The translations under genes and the position numbers were made by a program. A stretch of DNA of 64,000 bases from Shewanella insulae (GTDB lineage Bacteria; Pseudomonadota; Gammaproteobacteria; Enterobacterales; Shewanellaceae): the NCBI RefSeq assembly GCF_009831655.1, contig NZ_WRPA01000002.1:62001-126000 (forward strand). The letters run 5' to 3'. Numbering within the stretch: position 1 is the first letter of the stretch; every line of letters starts with the position of its first letter. The notes under the pieces are model-generated. The model had not been told where the DNA came from. It was given only the letters and a program-made list of their open reading frames with translations, and did not search any database. Below, in pieces: positions 8,676 to 16,618 of this stretch.

Positions 8676-10655
8676 TTACATCTTCATAGCAGTGTGATCG
8701 TCGATAACCGGTGCGTGGCAGAAGAAACAGGTTTCTAGCTGCGCCGCATCGTTAGCAACATCTTTGGCACCATTGATGATAGCCCCTTGGCTTTCGGCAT
8801 GACTCTTAACCAGATTGTCGGAATGACAAGAAGTACAAGTCGCCGCGATAGGAGTGCTGTACTGGCCTGCAGCTGTTGCTAGTGCGCCTTTAGCCTTGAA
8901 GGCGTTCAGGTTGAAGTCGTTGTGACACTGGGCGCAATCTTTGATGATGCCTTGTTCACCATGCTCTACGTGCAGTTTCATCTCTAGTGCACCTTTGTTA
9001 GCGCCGCCAGCGTATGTGCCATCAGGCGTATGACAAGCTACACAAGCATCGACTCCTATGATGGGCATATCGTTAGCGTCTTTGGTGTGAGACAACTGCT
9101 CAGACAGAACAAAACCAGCATTATGGCTACCTTTGTGGACTTCAAACTCTTTGGTGTGGCAAGAGGCACATGCAGTGAAGTTTACCGAATTAACGTGGCG
9201 CATGCTTGGTGCTTGGCCAGATAGGGTCGCGAAGGCCATATCGGCTTTCATGCCAGTGTATTTTTCGGTGTCGCTACCATCGAAAGCTGGATCGTCACAG
9301 GTGACGAATTCCCCTTTATCTGAACACATTGCCCAGCCAACGAAGGTAAAGGCCGTTTCGCTATCTGTACCCTCTGCGCCGAGTTGAAGGTCTTTGCTGG
9401 TAGTGTAAACCAGTTTGCCATCTTCAATCTTAGCGGCTGCATCAAGCACGCCATTTTTCACAGCGCTGATAGAGTCTTTACCACGGTAACCAAGGGTGAC
9501 ATTGTTAGGCCCTACGTTAGTGATGATATCGAAGCGTTGTACCATAGGAAGGATGGCCTTGATATCAACAGCAGCGCCATTGGCATCGACAACCTCAATG
9601 CTGATGGTTGCAGCTTTGGTATCAGCGTTGATAGCAGATTCAACATTAAGACCGTACTGGTTGATTAAGATCTTTTTCTGAGTTGGTGCTTTTGTATGGA
9701 TCTCTTCAGTCCAGCTCGCGTTATGACAGGCAACACAGTTACTGTTGTCATTTTGCTGAGAGTGGCCTTTACCCGTCTTGAAATCTACGTCAACGTGACA
9801 GCTACTACAGACTCCTATTGTGGGTACACTTGACCAGTTGCCCCATTCAGTTAGTTCATCAGATTGTACATGGCAGTTTTGGCAAGTATCTTGCACTATG
9901 TTATGTGCAGTTTCCGCACTGAGGTCTAAGTTACCGCCATACATTTTTGCATCGTTGTGTACATTGTGGACCAGATGGTTGAAGGCTGCTTGTGGGCGAT
10001 TACGATCATCAGCCAACTCTTGGGTATGACAAGAAATGCAGGTTTCAACTTGAGTGGAACCACAGTGGATGACTTTGTCTGGGGCGTGACAGTTGTTACA
10101 ACTGACCGTAGCGACAACATTCTTGGTATAAAGGGCTTCATAGCCTTCACCTGAGAAATCTTCTGAGATCTCAGTACGGGGTACAGCCGTTACACCGTCA
10201 AGCAATGTTGATGCGCTGGCGACGATATTGTATCTTTGGGTCAGCTCAGGGTTATAACCTTCCACGTTAATAGTAAAGGTGTAACTACCATCTTTATTGT
10301 CGGTAAAGGTTTTTTGTGAGCCAATATATTGCCATTCAGCTGCATTACCTGTCCCTGTTGCACCAAGAGGCAGTAACTGTACTGCATTTTTCACTTCCAG
10401 GTCTTTTAGACCGACAACGGGGAGGTTTTGCTCGTTGGTCGCAAAGACAGTTATTGTTGGGATTCCGTTGTTATAGTTGACGTTAGTCACATCAAGGTTA
10501 AGTTTGTTGATGACATACGCGACTGAACTGCCATCTTTACCATCTTTACCATCTTTACCATCTTTACCATCTTTACCATCACTACATCCACTAAGAGCCA
10601 TGGAAAGTGTAAAAGCGGCGAGAAGCCACTTAAAATGTCTATTTTGTAAGTTCAT
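8676..10655 (-). CDS. mtrC: MtrC cell-surface decaheme cytochrome lipoprotein
   Basis: A 659-residue lipoprotein with lipobox LSGC near residue 23 and ten CxxCH motifs (CNNCH, CISCH, CQNCH, CSSCH, CVACH, CASCH, CVACH, CAQCH, CTSCH, CFFCH), five in each half. The segments between them match Shewanella MtrC, for example NQYGLNVESAINADTKAATI and TKYTGMKADMAFATLSG. MtrC is the terminal reductase of the MtrCAB conduit and reduces Fe(III), Mn(IV) oxides, flavins and electrodes. Directly after the lipid-anchored Cys lies a collagen-like GKD repeat encoded by a 9-bp tandem repeat. AGGA precedes the ATG. It is first in the operon, and omcA is not visible upstream. Confidence 0.96.
   Translation of the reverse strand: MNLQNRHFKWLLAAFTLSMALSGCSDGKDGKDGKDGKDGKDGSSVAYVINKLNLDVTNVNYNNGIPTITVFATNEQNLPVVGLKDLEVKNAVQLLPLGATGTGNAAEWQYIGSQKTFTDNKDGSYTFTINVEGYNPELTQRYNIVASASTLLDGVTAVPRTEISEDFSGEGYEALYTKNVVATVSCNNCHAPDKVIHCGSTQVETCISCHTQELADDRNRPQAAFNHLVHNVHNDAKMYGGNLDLSAETAHNIVQDTCQNCHVQSDELTEWGNWSSVPTIGVCSSCHVDVDFKTGKGHSQQNDNSNCVACHNASWTEEIHTKAPTQKKILINQYGLNVESAINADTKAATISIEVVDANGAAVDIKAILPMVQRFDIITNVGPNNVTLGYRGKDSISAVKNGVLDAAAKIEDGKLVYTTSKDLQLGAEGTDSETAFTFVGWAMCSDKGEFVTCDDPAFDGSDTEKYTGMKADMAFATLSGQAPSMRHVNSVNFTACASCHTKEFEVHKGSHNAGFVLSEQLSHTKDANDMPIIGVDACVACHTPDGTYAGGANKGALEMKLHVEHGEQGIIKDCAQCHNDFNLNAFKAKGALATAAGQYSTPIAATCTSCHSDNLVKSHAESQGAIINGAKDVANDAAQLETCFFCHAPVIDDHTAMKM
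10531..10575 (-). repeat. Five 9-bp tandem repeats inside mtrC (Gly-Lys-Asp linker)
   Basis: Five identical units (CCATCTTTA on the plus strand) encode a GKD repeat just after the lipobox cysteine. The repeat is in frame, so copy-number change would alter only linker length between the membrane anchor and the first heme domain. Confidence 0.9.
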
Positions 10656-11051
10656 CTCATATCCTCATATTTTTTATTTTCACTAGACATTGTTATTATC
10701 GTGAGAATTTCCGTTAAGAAAATTACCACCATAAACACCCAGAAACTATACTAAACAAGATATAAAAAACACTTTAAATATAACTCATCTGTGATCAACA
10801 CCTTATATTTTCTTAGAATCAAACAGAATCCCCAAACAGTTAAAATTAAAATTCACTTACCCACAATACACAAAAAAAACACACACAAAAGCTATAGCAA
10901 TAATTAATCTTTATCGCCATTCAAAAAATCAGAAAATCCCTTTCCCGTTCAAATAAACATCTTTGAAATTGCAAGTGACTGTAATTTTCTTGGGGAGCAC
11001 TTACAGGAGCACTTTAATTGATCCATCAACTAATGGGTTGATACCATAAAA
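10656..11051. other. AT-rich leader region upstream of mtrC
   Basis: About 400 bp without a gene, very AT-rich, which must hold the mtrCAB promoter. A TGTGATCAAC half-site near 10790 recalls a CRP site, but the second half is poor, so no regulator is assigned. TCAACTAATGGGTTGA near 11027 is a weak hairpin behind the NTF2-like gene. Confidence 0.4.
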
Positions 11052-11540
11052 TTATGACCAATGGATATGAATAATTTTCCACCCCCCACTTTGTTTAGCC
11101 AAAACCAAAGTTTCCATGCCTGTAGAGTCGATTTTTTTACTCTTATACTCACCCGTTGAGTGGCTAATGGAAGTAGATATTGCTATATCACCCATAATTC
11201 GCACTTGGTGTTCTTTAAGAGTAATGTTGATAGCTTTTAAATAAGCCATATCGGCATACATATGATGACTAACATAATCAGCTAATGAGCGCTCCGCGTT
11301 ACCACCTTCATAGATCAACACTTCTTCTGATAAGGCCATCATCACAGTCGCTTCATCACCAACTCTCAAGGCTTTATGAAATTTTTTAACTAATTTGGCT
11401 GGAGCTGAGTCCATGCCAATAAATGCCATTGATTCAGAATCATGATTCTCTTCGCCATGCGCAAAGACCAAATTACAGTACCCAGCCAAAAACAATAAGG
11501 TAAATCCAGTTATCAGAGCCTTTGTTATTCCACTTATCAT
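11052..11540 (-). CDS. Exported NTF2/SnoaL-like (DUF4440-type) protein
   Basis: The 162-residue protein has a signal peptide ending near LVFAHG, a His/Glu-rich mature start (HGEENHDSES), and a cone-shaped NTF2-like fold pattern: FHKALRVGDEATVMMALSEEV, a middle VRIMGDIAISTS, and the typical GWKIIHIHWS ending. Such domains bind small ligands or act as light enzymes; no catalytic assignment is possible. It is the third gene of a copC-copD unit (35 bp after copD), and similar proteins often accompany copper genes. GAGGGGG precedes the ATG. The fold is fairly secure; the function is unknown. Confidence 0.7.
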   Translation of the reverse strand: MISGITKALITGFTLLFLAGYCNLVFAHGEENHDSESMAFIGMDSAPAKLVKKFHKALRVGDEATVMMALSEEVLIYEGGNAERSLADYVSHHMYADMAYLKAINITLKEHQVRIMGDIAISTSISHSTGEYKSKKIDSTGMETLVLAKQSGGWKIIHIHWS

Positions 11541-11575
11541 TATACCCCCTCACTAATTTTAATTTTTTACGAAAA

Positions 11576-12472
11576 CTAACTTAAGCTTTCTGGCCCCAAT
11601 ACGCTTGATAATACGGCTGTCGTAGCCAAGATTAGGAGACCAACTATGAACTCTAAAGCGATAGAATTCTTAAGTTTATATTTCATTTCCTGCTGTTCTT
11701 CATGTGCCAATTTAGGTACTAATATGAATTTATGCAGCGCAGCGAATAGTAAAATGATAGTGACAAGAAAGAGTTTCAGGCTCACTGCAATACCATAATC
11801 ACTATTGAGGAACTCTTCGGGCTTATTGAATAACATCCATAATAACCCCGTGCCAGAAAACAACACTAAACTTACAAGCGCTATACCCAACAGCCCAAAT
11901 CTGTCCATCACATGTTTTAACGCAATCGCATCTAAGGTTGAACACATTCGCCATAATGGATAAAAAGCACCAACCCAACACCCAACAGCCAACAAATGCA
12001 CAAAAATAAAAAATCTTGCTAAAACATGTAGTTCAACGCTATGACCAGCCAAACCAAATGTTGCAGCTAACAATACAGTGCTCACAACAAGTGAAATTAA
12101 AGCTGCTCGCCTCACTCCTTGAGCCGGGTTTAACATCAATCGACTGGCGGAAAGAGCCAATGCAAATCCCATTAAACGCCATCCGACCGACTCCCCTACA
12201 GGTGTAGCCCATAGAAATACGTACATTTGAATATCAAGCATGCCGGCAAACCCATCGTCAGCGAATGACCCGACCTGAACTAGATAGTTTACTGTCACAG
12301 CAAAAATTCCCAAGATGGCACCTAAACTAACATAGTCACAAATTATGCTAACTTCACGCCGCTCAAGACGAACCGAACCCAGCATAAATGCTCCCCCCAT
12401 AATGGCAGCAACATTAAGGTATATGAACCATTTTGATAATAGTGCCATTATTTCAAATGAGGTTAATATCAT
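11576..12472 (-). CDS. copD: CopD-family copper resistance membrane protein
   Basis: The 298-residue protein has about eight hydrophobic spans and follows the CopD/YebZ pattern, including an early KWFIYLNVAAIMGGAFML helix, GWRLMGFALAL, AGHSVELHVLARFFIFVHLL and GCWVGAFYPLW with intramembrane histidines. CopD proteins work with CopC and are thought to move copper across the inner membrane. The gene lies 19 bp after copC, so the two are almost certainly co-transcribed. GGAG precedes the ATG. The transport direction is not settled by sequence. Confidence 0.87.
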   Translation of the reverse strand: MILTSFEIMALLSKWFIYLNVAAIMGGAFMLGSVRLERREVSIICDYVSLGAILGIFAVTVNYLVQVGSFADDGFAGMLDIQMYVFLWATPVGESVGWRLMGFALALSASRLMLNPAQGVRRAALISLVVSTVLLAATFGLAGHSVELHVLARFFIFVHLLAVGCWVGAFYPLWRMCSTLDAIALKHVMDRFGLLGIALVSLVLFSGTGLLWMLFNKPEEFLNSDYGIAVSLKLFLVTIILLFAALHKFILVPKLAHEEQQEMKYKLKNSIALEFIVGLLILATTAVLSSVLGPESLS

Positions 12473-12491
12473 GGGCTACTCCACTTAAACC

Positions 12492-12914
12492 TTATTGATG
12501 AGCTTTATGTTCTGTAGTGTTTTTTTCCATGGTCATTGGAATCATTGTGCGCGTATTTGCACCACTACCATGTATCATGAATTGAAACTTTCCTTGCATT
12601 TTGTGACCATCTTGTCCCATTGCCATCCAACTCACTGTATATGTTGATTGATTTAATACAGGAAGTGGCAATAAATATTCATCTTGGAATTTCCCATCTG
12701 TTGGCATGGTTAATTTTAAATCATTTTGTTTGCTATCTTCCAAAGTTACCTTAACTAATCGCACCCCCCCAGAAAATGAAAGCTCCATATTTTCTGGAGT
12801 TTCATCTAGCATAGTCCCCTCGGCAGGCATTGAACTACTTAGACCTACATGGGCCCAAACTGAGCTGCTGGCAACAATAGTGGTTACTAATAAAACGATG
12901 TTAACTAATTTCAT
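12492..12914 (-). CDS. copC: CopC-family periplasmic copper-binding protein
   Basis: The 140-residue protein has a signal peptide that ends at SSVWA, so that mature HVGLSSSMPAEGTML starts with the His typical of CopC N-terminal Cu(II) sites. The rest is a CopC beta-sandwich (MELSFSGGVRLVKVTL, YTVSWMAMGQDGHKMQGKFQF) with the C-terminal His. I start it at the ATG at 12914, which has AAAGGAT upstream. The frame also runs back without a stop through a nine-copy 9-bp repeat that would add a Val-Leu-Lys repeat, but this would bury the signal peptide. The tail is Met/His-rich. Confidence 0.9.
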   Translation of the reverse strand: MKLVNIVLLVTTIVASSSVWAHVGLSSSMPAEGTMLDETPENMELSFSGGVRLVKVTLEDSKQNDLKLTMPTDGKFQDEYLLPLPVLNQSTYTVSWMAMGQDGHKMQGKFQFMIHGSGANTRTMIPMTMEKNTTEHKAHQ

Positions 12915-12923
12915 TTTGTTATC

Positions 12924-13004
12924 CTTTAATACCTTTAATACCTTTAATACCTTTAATACCTTTAATACCTTTAATACCTTTAATACCTTTAATACCTTTA
13001 ATAC
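12924..13004 (-). repeat. Nine perfect 9-bp tandem repeats at the copC ribosome-binding site
   Basis: Nine identical units (CTTTAATAC on the plus strand, GTATTAAAG on the coding strand) end ten bases before the copC ATG. Read along the coding strand, each unit ends in TTAAAGG with the next base, and the last one forms the core of the copC Shine-Dalgarno sequence (AAAGGAT). The array is in frame with copC. Perfect identity suggests recent expansion by slippage. Confidence 0.95.
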
Positions 13005-13483
13005 CATCCCAATTTTTTAGGGAAAACTATTGCGTGTAGTGGTGCGGCTAATACCCTACAATTAGGTGCCCCTTAATTATAATCATTCATTACGTGATGA
13101 ATAATTAAATTCACCTTAACTTGTCTTTCACTATTTACATGTCCAAACCAACTTTTCTAAACCCAAACATAAACAAAGCCTTCAGCACTCATAATTCCTG
13201 CGAACTTCAGGATTAGCTGAATAATATCGTCAAAATGTTATTCGAGTGCTTGGGCAATATCCCCAGCCCTGATAAGCAATGTGATTTTCATGCCCCCCTT
13301 ATATAGAGTTTTGAGACTTAATATAAAACTCTGTTAATTAAATTAAGCAACAGATCCCTTAAGCCTGTGATGCGAAACAGCAGAAAGATCATGGATAAGC
13401 TTAGCTATCCTACCCATGTCCCCAAGCCTCAGCTTTAACAGGCTAAGTTATTACACTCCCTTACAATAGTTAGCGATTTAGAC
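13005..13483. other. copC-cusA intergenic region with two inverted repeats
   Basis: About 480 bp without a gene. ATTCAT-TACGTG-ATGAAT at 13085-13102 lies where a copC promoter operator would be expected. AGAGTTTT and AAAACTCT (13305-13312 and 13325-13332) form an eight-base inverted repeat downstream of cusA. The regulators are not identified. Confidence 0.4.
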
Positions 13484-16400
13484 CTATTTTTGTAACTGAG
13501 TACTTCTCCAAAGGAAAAACACAACCGGAACGACGACTAAAGTAAGCGCAACAGCAGTTACCATGCCGCCAACCATAGGGGCTGCGATACGGCTCATCAC
13601 TTCTGAGCCCGTTCCGGTTCCATATAGAATAGGTAACAAGCCAGCGATAATCGCTGCAGCAGTCATCATTACTGGTCTTACTCGCATTCCAGCACCTTGC
13701 ATAACCGCTTCTCTCAATCCATTTCGACAAGGAACTGTGCCATTGTTTTCACAATCATTAATCATCTGAACAAAGGCTTGATTAAGATAGACCAACATGA
13801 TGACACCAATCTCTACCGCGACTCCTGCGAGCGCTATAAAGCCAACGCCAACCGCCACCGAGAAGTTATACTCCTGCAGGTACATCAACCAAATGCTGCC
13901 CACCATCGCAAACGGTAGTGTTCCCATGATAATGCCGACTTCAATAAAGTTACGGAAGTTCATATATAGCAAGAGAACGATTATCCCTAATGTTAACGGT
14001 ACTACATAAGTCAATTTGGCCTTGGCACGCTCCATATATTCATATTGACCGGACCAGGTTATAGAGTAACCGGCCGGAAGTTTCAGTTGCTCGTTGACCA
14101 CTTTCTGAGCTTCGACCACATAGCTACCTATGTCTATTCCTGCTATGTCTATATAGGCCCAACCATTGAGGCGTGCATTCTCACTCTTAATCCCAGGAGG
14201 ACCATCCTCGACGACAATATTGGCCACATCAGCAAGAGAGATTCGCACCCCTTGCGGGGTAATCACAGGTAACATTGCCAACTGCTCAGGTGAGTTACGA
14301 TAATCCTGAGGATAACGTAGGTTAATGGGATAGCGCTCTAAGCCTTCCACAGTTTGTGATACATTCATGCCACCGATAGCAGTAGCAATAACCTGCTGAA
14401 CATCGGCGATATTTAGTCCATATCTGGCCGCCTTCTCTCTCTGAATATCGACCTTAATGTAACGTCCGCCAGCCACGCGCTCTGAGTATACCGACGCCGT
14501 ACCAGGAACATTTTTAAGAATACGTTCCAAATCTTTACCTATATCCTGAATCCCCCCCAACTCGGGCCCGGCAATCTTGATCCCCACAGGGGTCTTAATC
14601 CCTGTCGCAAGCATGTCGATACGGGTCTTAATCGGCATCACCCAAGCATTTGTCACTCCTGGCAGCTTTACCAGTGCATCCAACTCTTTCTTAAGACTCT
14701 CTGTGGTGACACCATCTCGCCACTCACTCTTAGGCTTAAGCTGAATAAAGCTTTCGATCATGGTTAAAGGTGCTGGATCGGTTGCCGTCTCCGCTCGTCC
14801 GACCTTACCGAAAACTGTCTGCACTTCCGGAACGGTATAGATGAGTCTATCTGTCTGCTGTAGCAGCTCACGCGCCTTACCGATGGAGATCCCTGGGTAG
14901 GTGGTAGGCATATACATGAGATCGCCTTCATCCAGAGGCGGGATAAACTCGCTACCTATGCGATCCAGAGGCCAAATACCTATACCTAGTACGACCAAAG
15001 CAACAGTCAATGTCGATTTAGGAAATTGCAAAACTTTGCGCAGAACAGGCATATAAGCCACGGTAAGCAGGCGGTTGACCGGGTTTTTATGCTCCGGCAT
15101 CACCTTGCCTCGAATGAAATACCCCATCAATACCGGCACTAAGGTAATGGCCAAAGCTGCCGAAACCGCCATGGCATAGGTCTTGGTAAACGCGAGCGGT
15201 GCAAACATGCGCCCCTCTTGCGCCTCCAGAGTAAACACCGGCACGAAACTGACTGTAATGATTAACAAGCTGAAAAACAGGGCTGGCCCCACCTCCTTAG
15301 CGGATTCGGCTACAATTTGCCAACGGTTCTCGTCCGTTAACTGTGTTCGTTCCATATGTTTATGCATGTTTTCGATCATCACGATCGCGCCATCAATCAT
15401 GGCTCCAATGGCGATTGCTATGCCGCCAAGTGACATGATATTAGCGTTAAGCCCCTGAAAATACATGATGGAGAAGGCAGCTAATATACCAACTGGCAGG
15501 CTGACGATGGCCACCAATGATGAACGAAAATGAAACAGAAACACCATGCAGACCAAGGCAACGACCAGAAATTCCTCCAGTAATTTATAGCCTAGGTTTT
15601 TCACAGCGCGATCGATAAGGCCGCTGCGATCATAAACAGTGACCACTTCGACCCCTTCAGGTAACCCCTTTTTCAATTGTTCCAACTTTGCCTTGACACC
15701 ATCTATGGTTTTTTGTGCATTCTCTCCGTAACGCATCACAATGATCCCACCGACAGTTTCCCCCTCACCATTAAGCTCGGCAACGCCGCGTCGCATTTGG
15801 GGGCCTAAACCTATTTCGGCGATATCTTTTAGTAATAATGGCGTACCATTGTTATTCACTCCCAGTGGTACACTACCAATGTCTTCCACGCTCTGCAGAT
15901 ATCCAGTGGCGCGAACCATGTATTCGGCTTCTGCCATTTCAACCACAGATGCACCTATCTCTTTGTTTCCTCGTTTAATCGCTGTCTCAATAAGTGAGAG
16001 AGGAATACCAAATGCACGTAATTTATCGGGATCAACTTTAACCTGATACTGCTTCACCATACCGCCTAAAGCTGTAACTTCAGATACGCCTGGTACGGTT
16101 TGCAGCTCATACTTTAAAAACCAATCCTGCATACTACGTAATTCACTGATGTCGTGTTGACCCGTTTTGTCTATCAGCGCGTAAAGATAAACCCAGCCGA
16201 CCCCTGTAGCATCTGGCCCCAATTGTGGTTTAGCATTAGTGGGAAGTGACGGGGCTACCTGACTCAGATATTCAAGTACACGACTTCGTGCCCAATAGAG
16301 GTCGGTCTTCTCATCGAAGATGACATACACATAGGAGTCACCAAAGAAAGAGTATCCTCTCACTGTTACTGCACCAGGTACCGATAACATGGCTGTTGTC

Positions 16401-16606
16401 ATCGGATAGGTCACCTGGTCTTCGACCACCTGAGGAGCCTGACCGGGAAAGCTTGTTTTGATGATCACCTGCACATCTGATAGATCCGGCAAGGCATCGA
16501 CAGGGGTGTTTTTTAGTGAAAATAACCCTATACCCACTAAGAATGCTGCGCCCAACAATACGAAGAAGCGATTCTTAACCGACCATTGAATAATGGATTC
16601 AATCAT
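13484..16606 (-). CDS. cusA: CusA-type RND heavy-metal efflux pump (copper/silver)
   Basis: The 1040-residue protein is a full-length HME-RND permease: TM1 at the N-terminus (FFVLLGAAFLVGIGLF), the VDALPDLSDVQV periplasmic entry, the TM4 proton-relay motif GAMIDGAIVMIEN, and paired large loops. Met residues stand where CusA has its metal-binding triad (LMYMPTTYPG, RIDMLATGIKTPVGIK, GGMNVSQTVEG), favouring Cu(I)/Ag(I) over Zn/Co/Cd. It exports metal from the periplasm through CusB and CusC by proton exchange. It is last in its operon, 12 bp after cusB, with AAGGAG ahead of the ATG. Confidence 0.95.
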   Translation of the reverse strand: MIESIIQWSVKNRFFVLLGAAFLVGIGLFSLKNTPVDALPDLSDVQVIIKTSFPGQAPQVVEDQVTYPMTTAMLSVPGAVTVRGYSFFGDSYVYVIFDEKTDLYWARSRVLEYLSQVAPSLPTNAKPQLGPDATGVGWVYLYALIDKTGQHDISELRSMQDWFLKYELQTVPGVSEVTALGGMVKQYQVKVDPDKLRAFGIPLSLIETAIKRGNKEIGASVVEMAEAEYMVRATGYLQSVEDIGSVPLGVNNNGTPLLLKDIAEIGLGPQMRRGVAELNGEGETVGGIIVMRYGENAQKTIDGVKAKLEQLKKGLPEGVEVVTVYDRSGLIDRAVKNLGYKLLEEFLVVALVCMVFLFHFRSSLVAIVSLPVGILAAFSIMYFQGLNANIMSLGGIAIAIGAMIDGAIVMIENMHKHMERTQLTDENRWQIVAESAKEVGPALFFSLLIITVSFVPVFTLEAQEGRMFAPLAFTKTYAMAVSAALAITLVPVLMGYFIRGKVMPEHKNPVNRLLTVAYMPVLRKVLQFPKSTLTVALVVLGIGIWPLDRIGSEFIPPLDEGDLMYMPTTYPGISIGKARELLQQTDRLIYTVPEVQTVFGKVGRAETATDPAPLTMIESFIQLKPKSEWRDGVTTESLKKELDALVKLPGVTNAWVMPIKTRIDMLATGIKTPVGIKIAGPELGGIQDIGKDLERILKNVPGTASVYSERVAGGRYIKVDIQREKAARYGLNIADVQQVIATAIGGMNVSQTVEGLERYPINLRYPQDYRNSPEQLAMLPVITPQGVRISLADVANIVVEDGPPGIKSENARLNGWAYIDIAGIDIGSYVVEAQKVVNEQLKLPAGYSITWSGQYEYMERAKAKLTYVVPLTLGIIVLLLYMNFRNFIEVGIIMGTLPFAMVGSIWLMYLQEYNFSVAVGVGFIALAGVAVEIGVIMLVYLNQAFVQMINDCENNGTVPCRNGLREAVMQGAGMRVRPVMMTAAAIIAGLLPILYGTGTGSEVMSRIAAPMVGGMVTAVALTLVVVPVVFFLWRSTQLQK

Positions 16607-16618
16607 TTTGCTCTCCTT

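Noticed and set aside
5498..10655. mtrDEF or the DMSO-respiration dmsEF type cluster
   Set aside because: Segment-by-segment the proteins fit MtrC, MtrA and MtrB, and no DmsA-like reductase gene is present.
12924..13004. CRISPR-like array
   Set aside because: The units are 9 bp with no spacers; this is a minisatellite.
12706..13020. Plus-strand frame ending in an Asn-Thr-Phe repeat
   Set aside because: It is antisense to copC and its repeat is only the translation of the minisatellite; no ribosome site.
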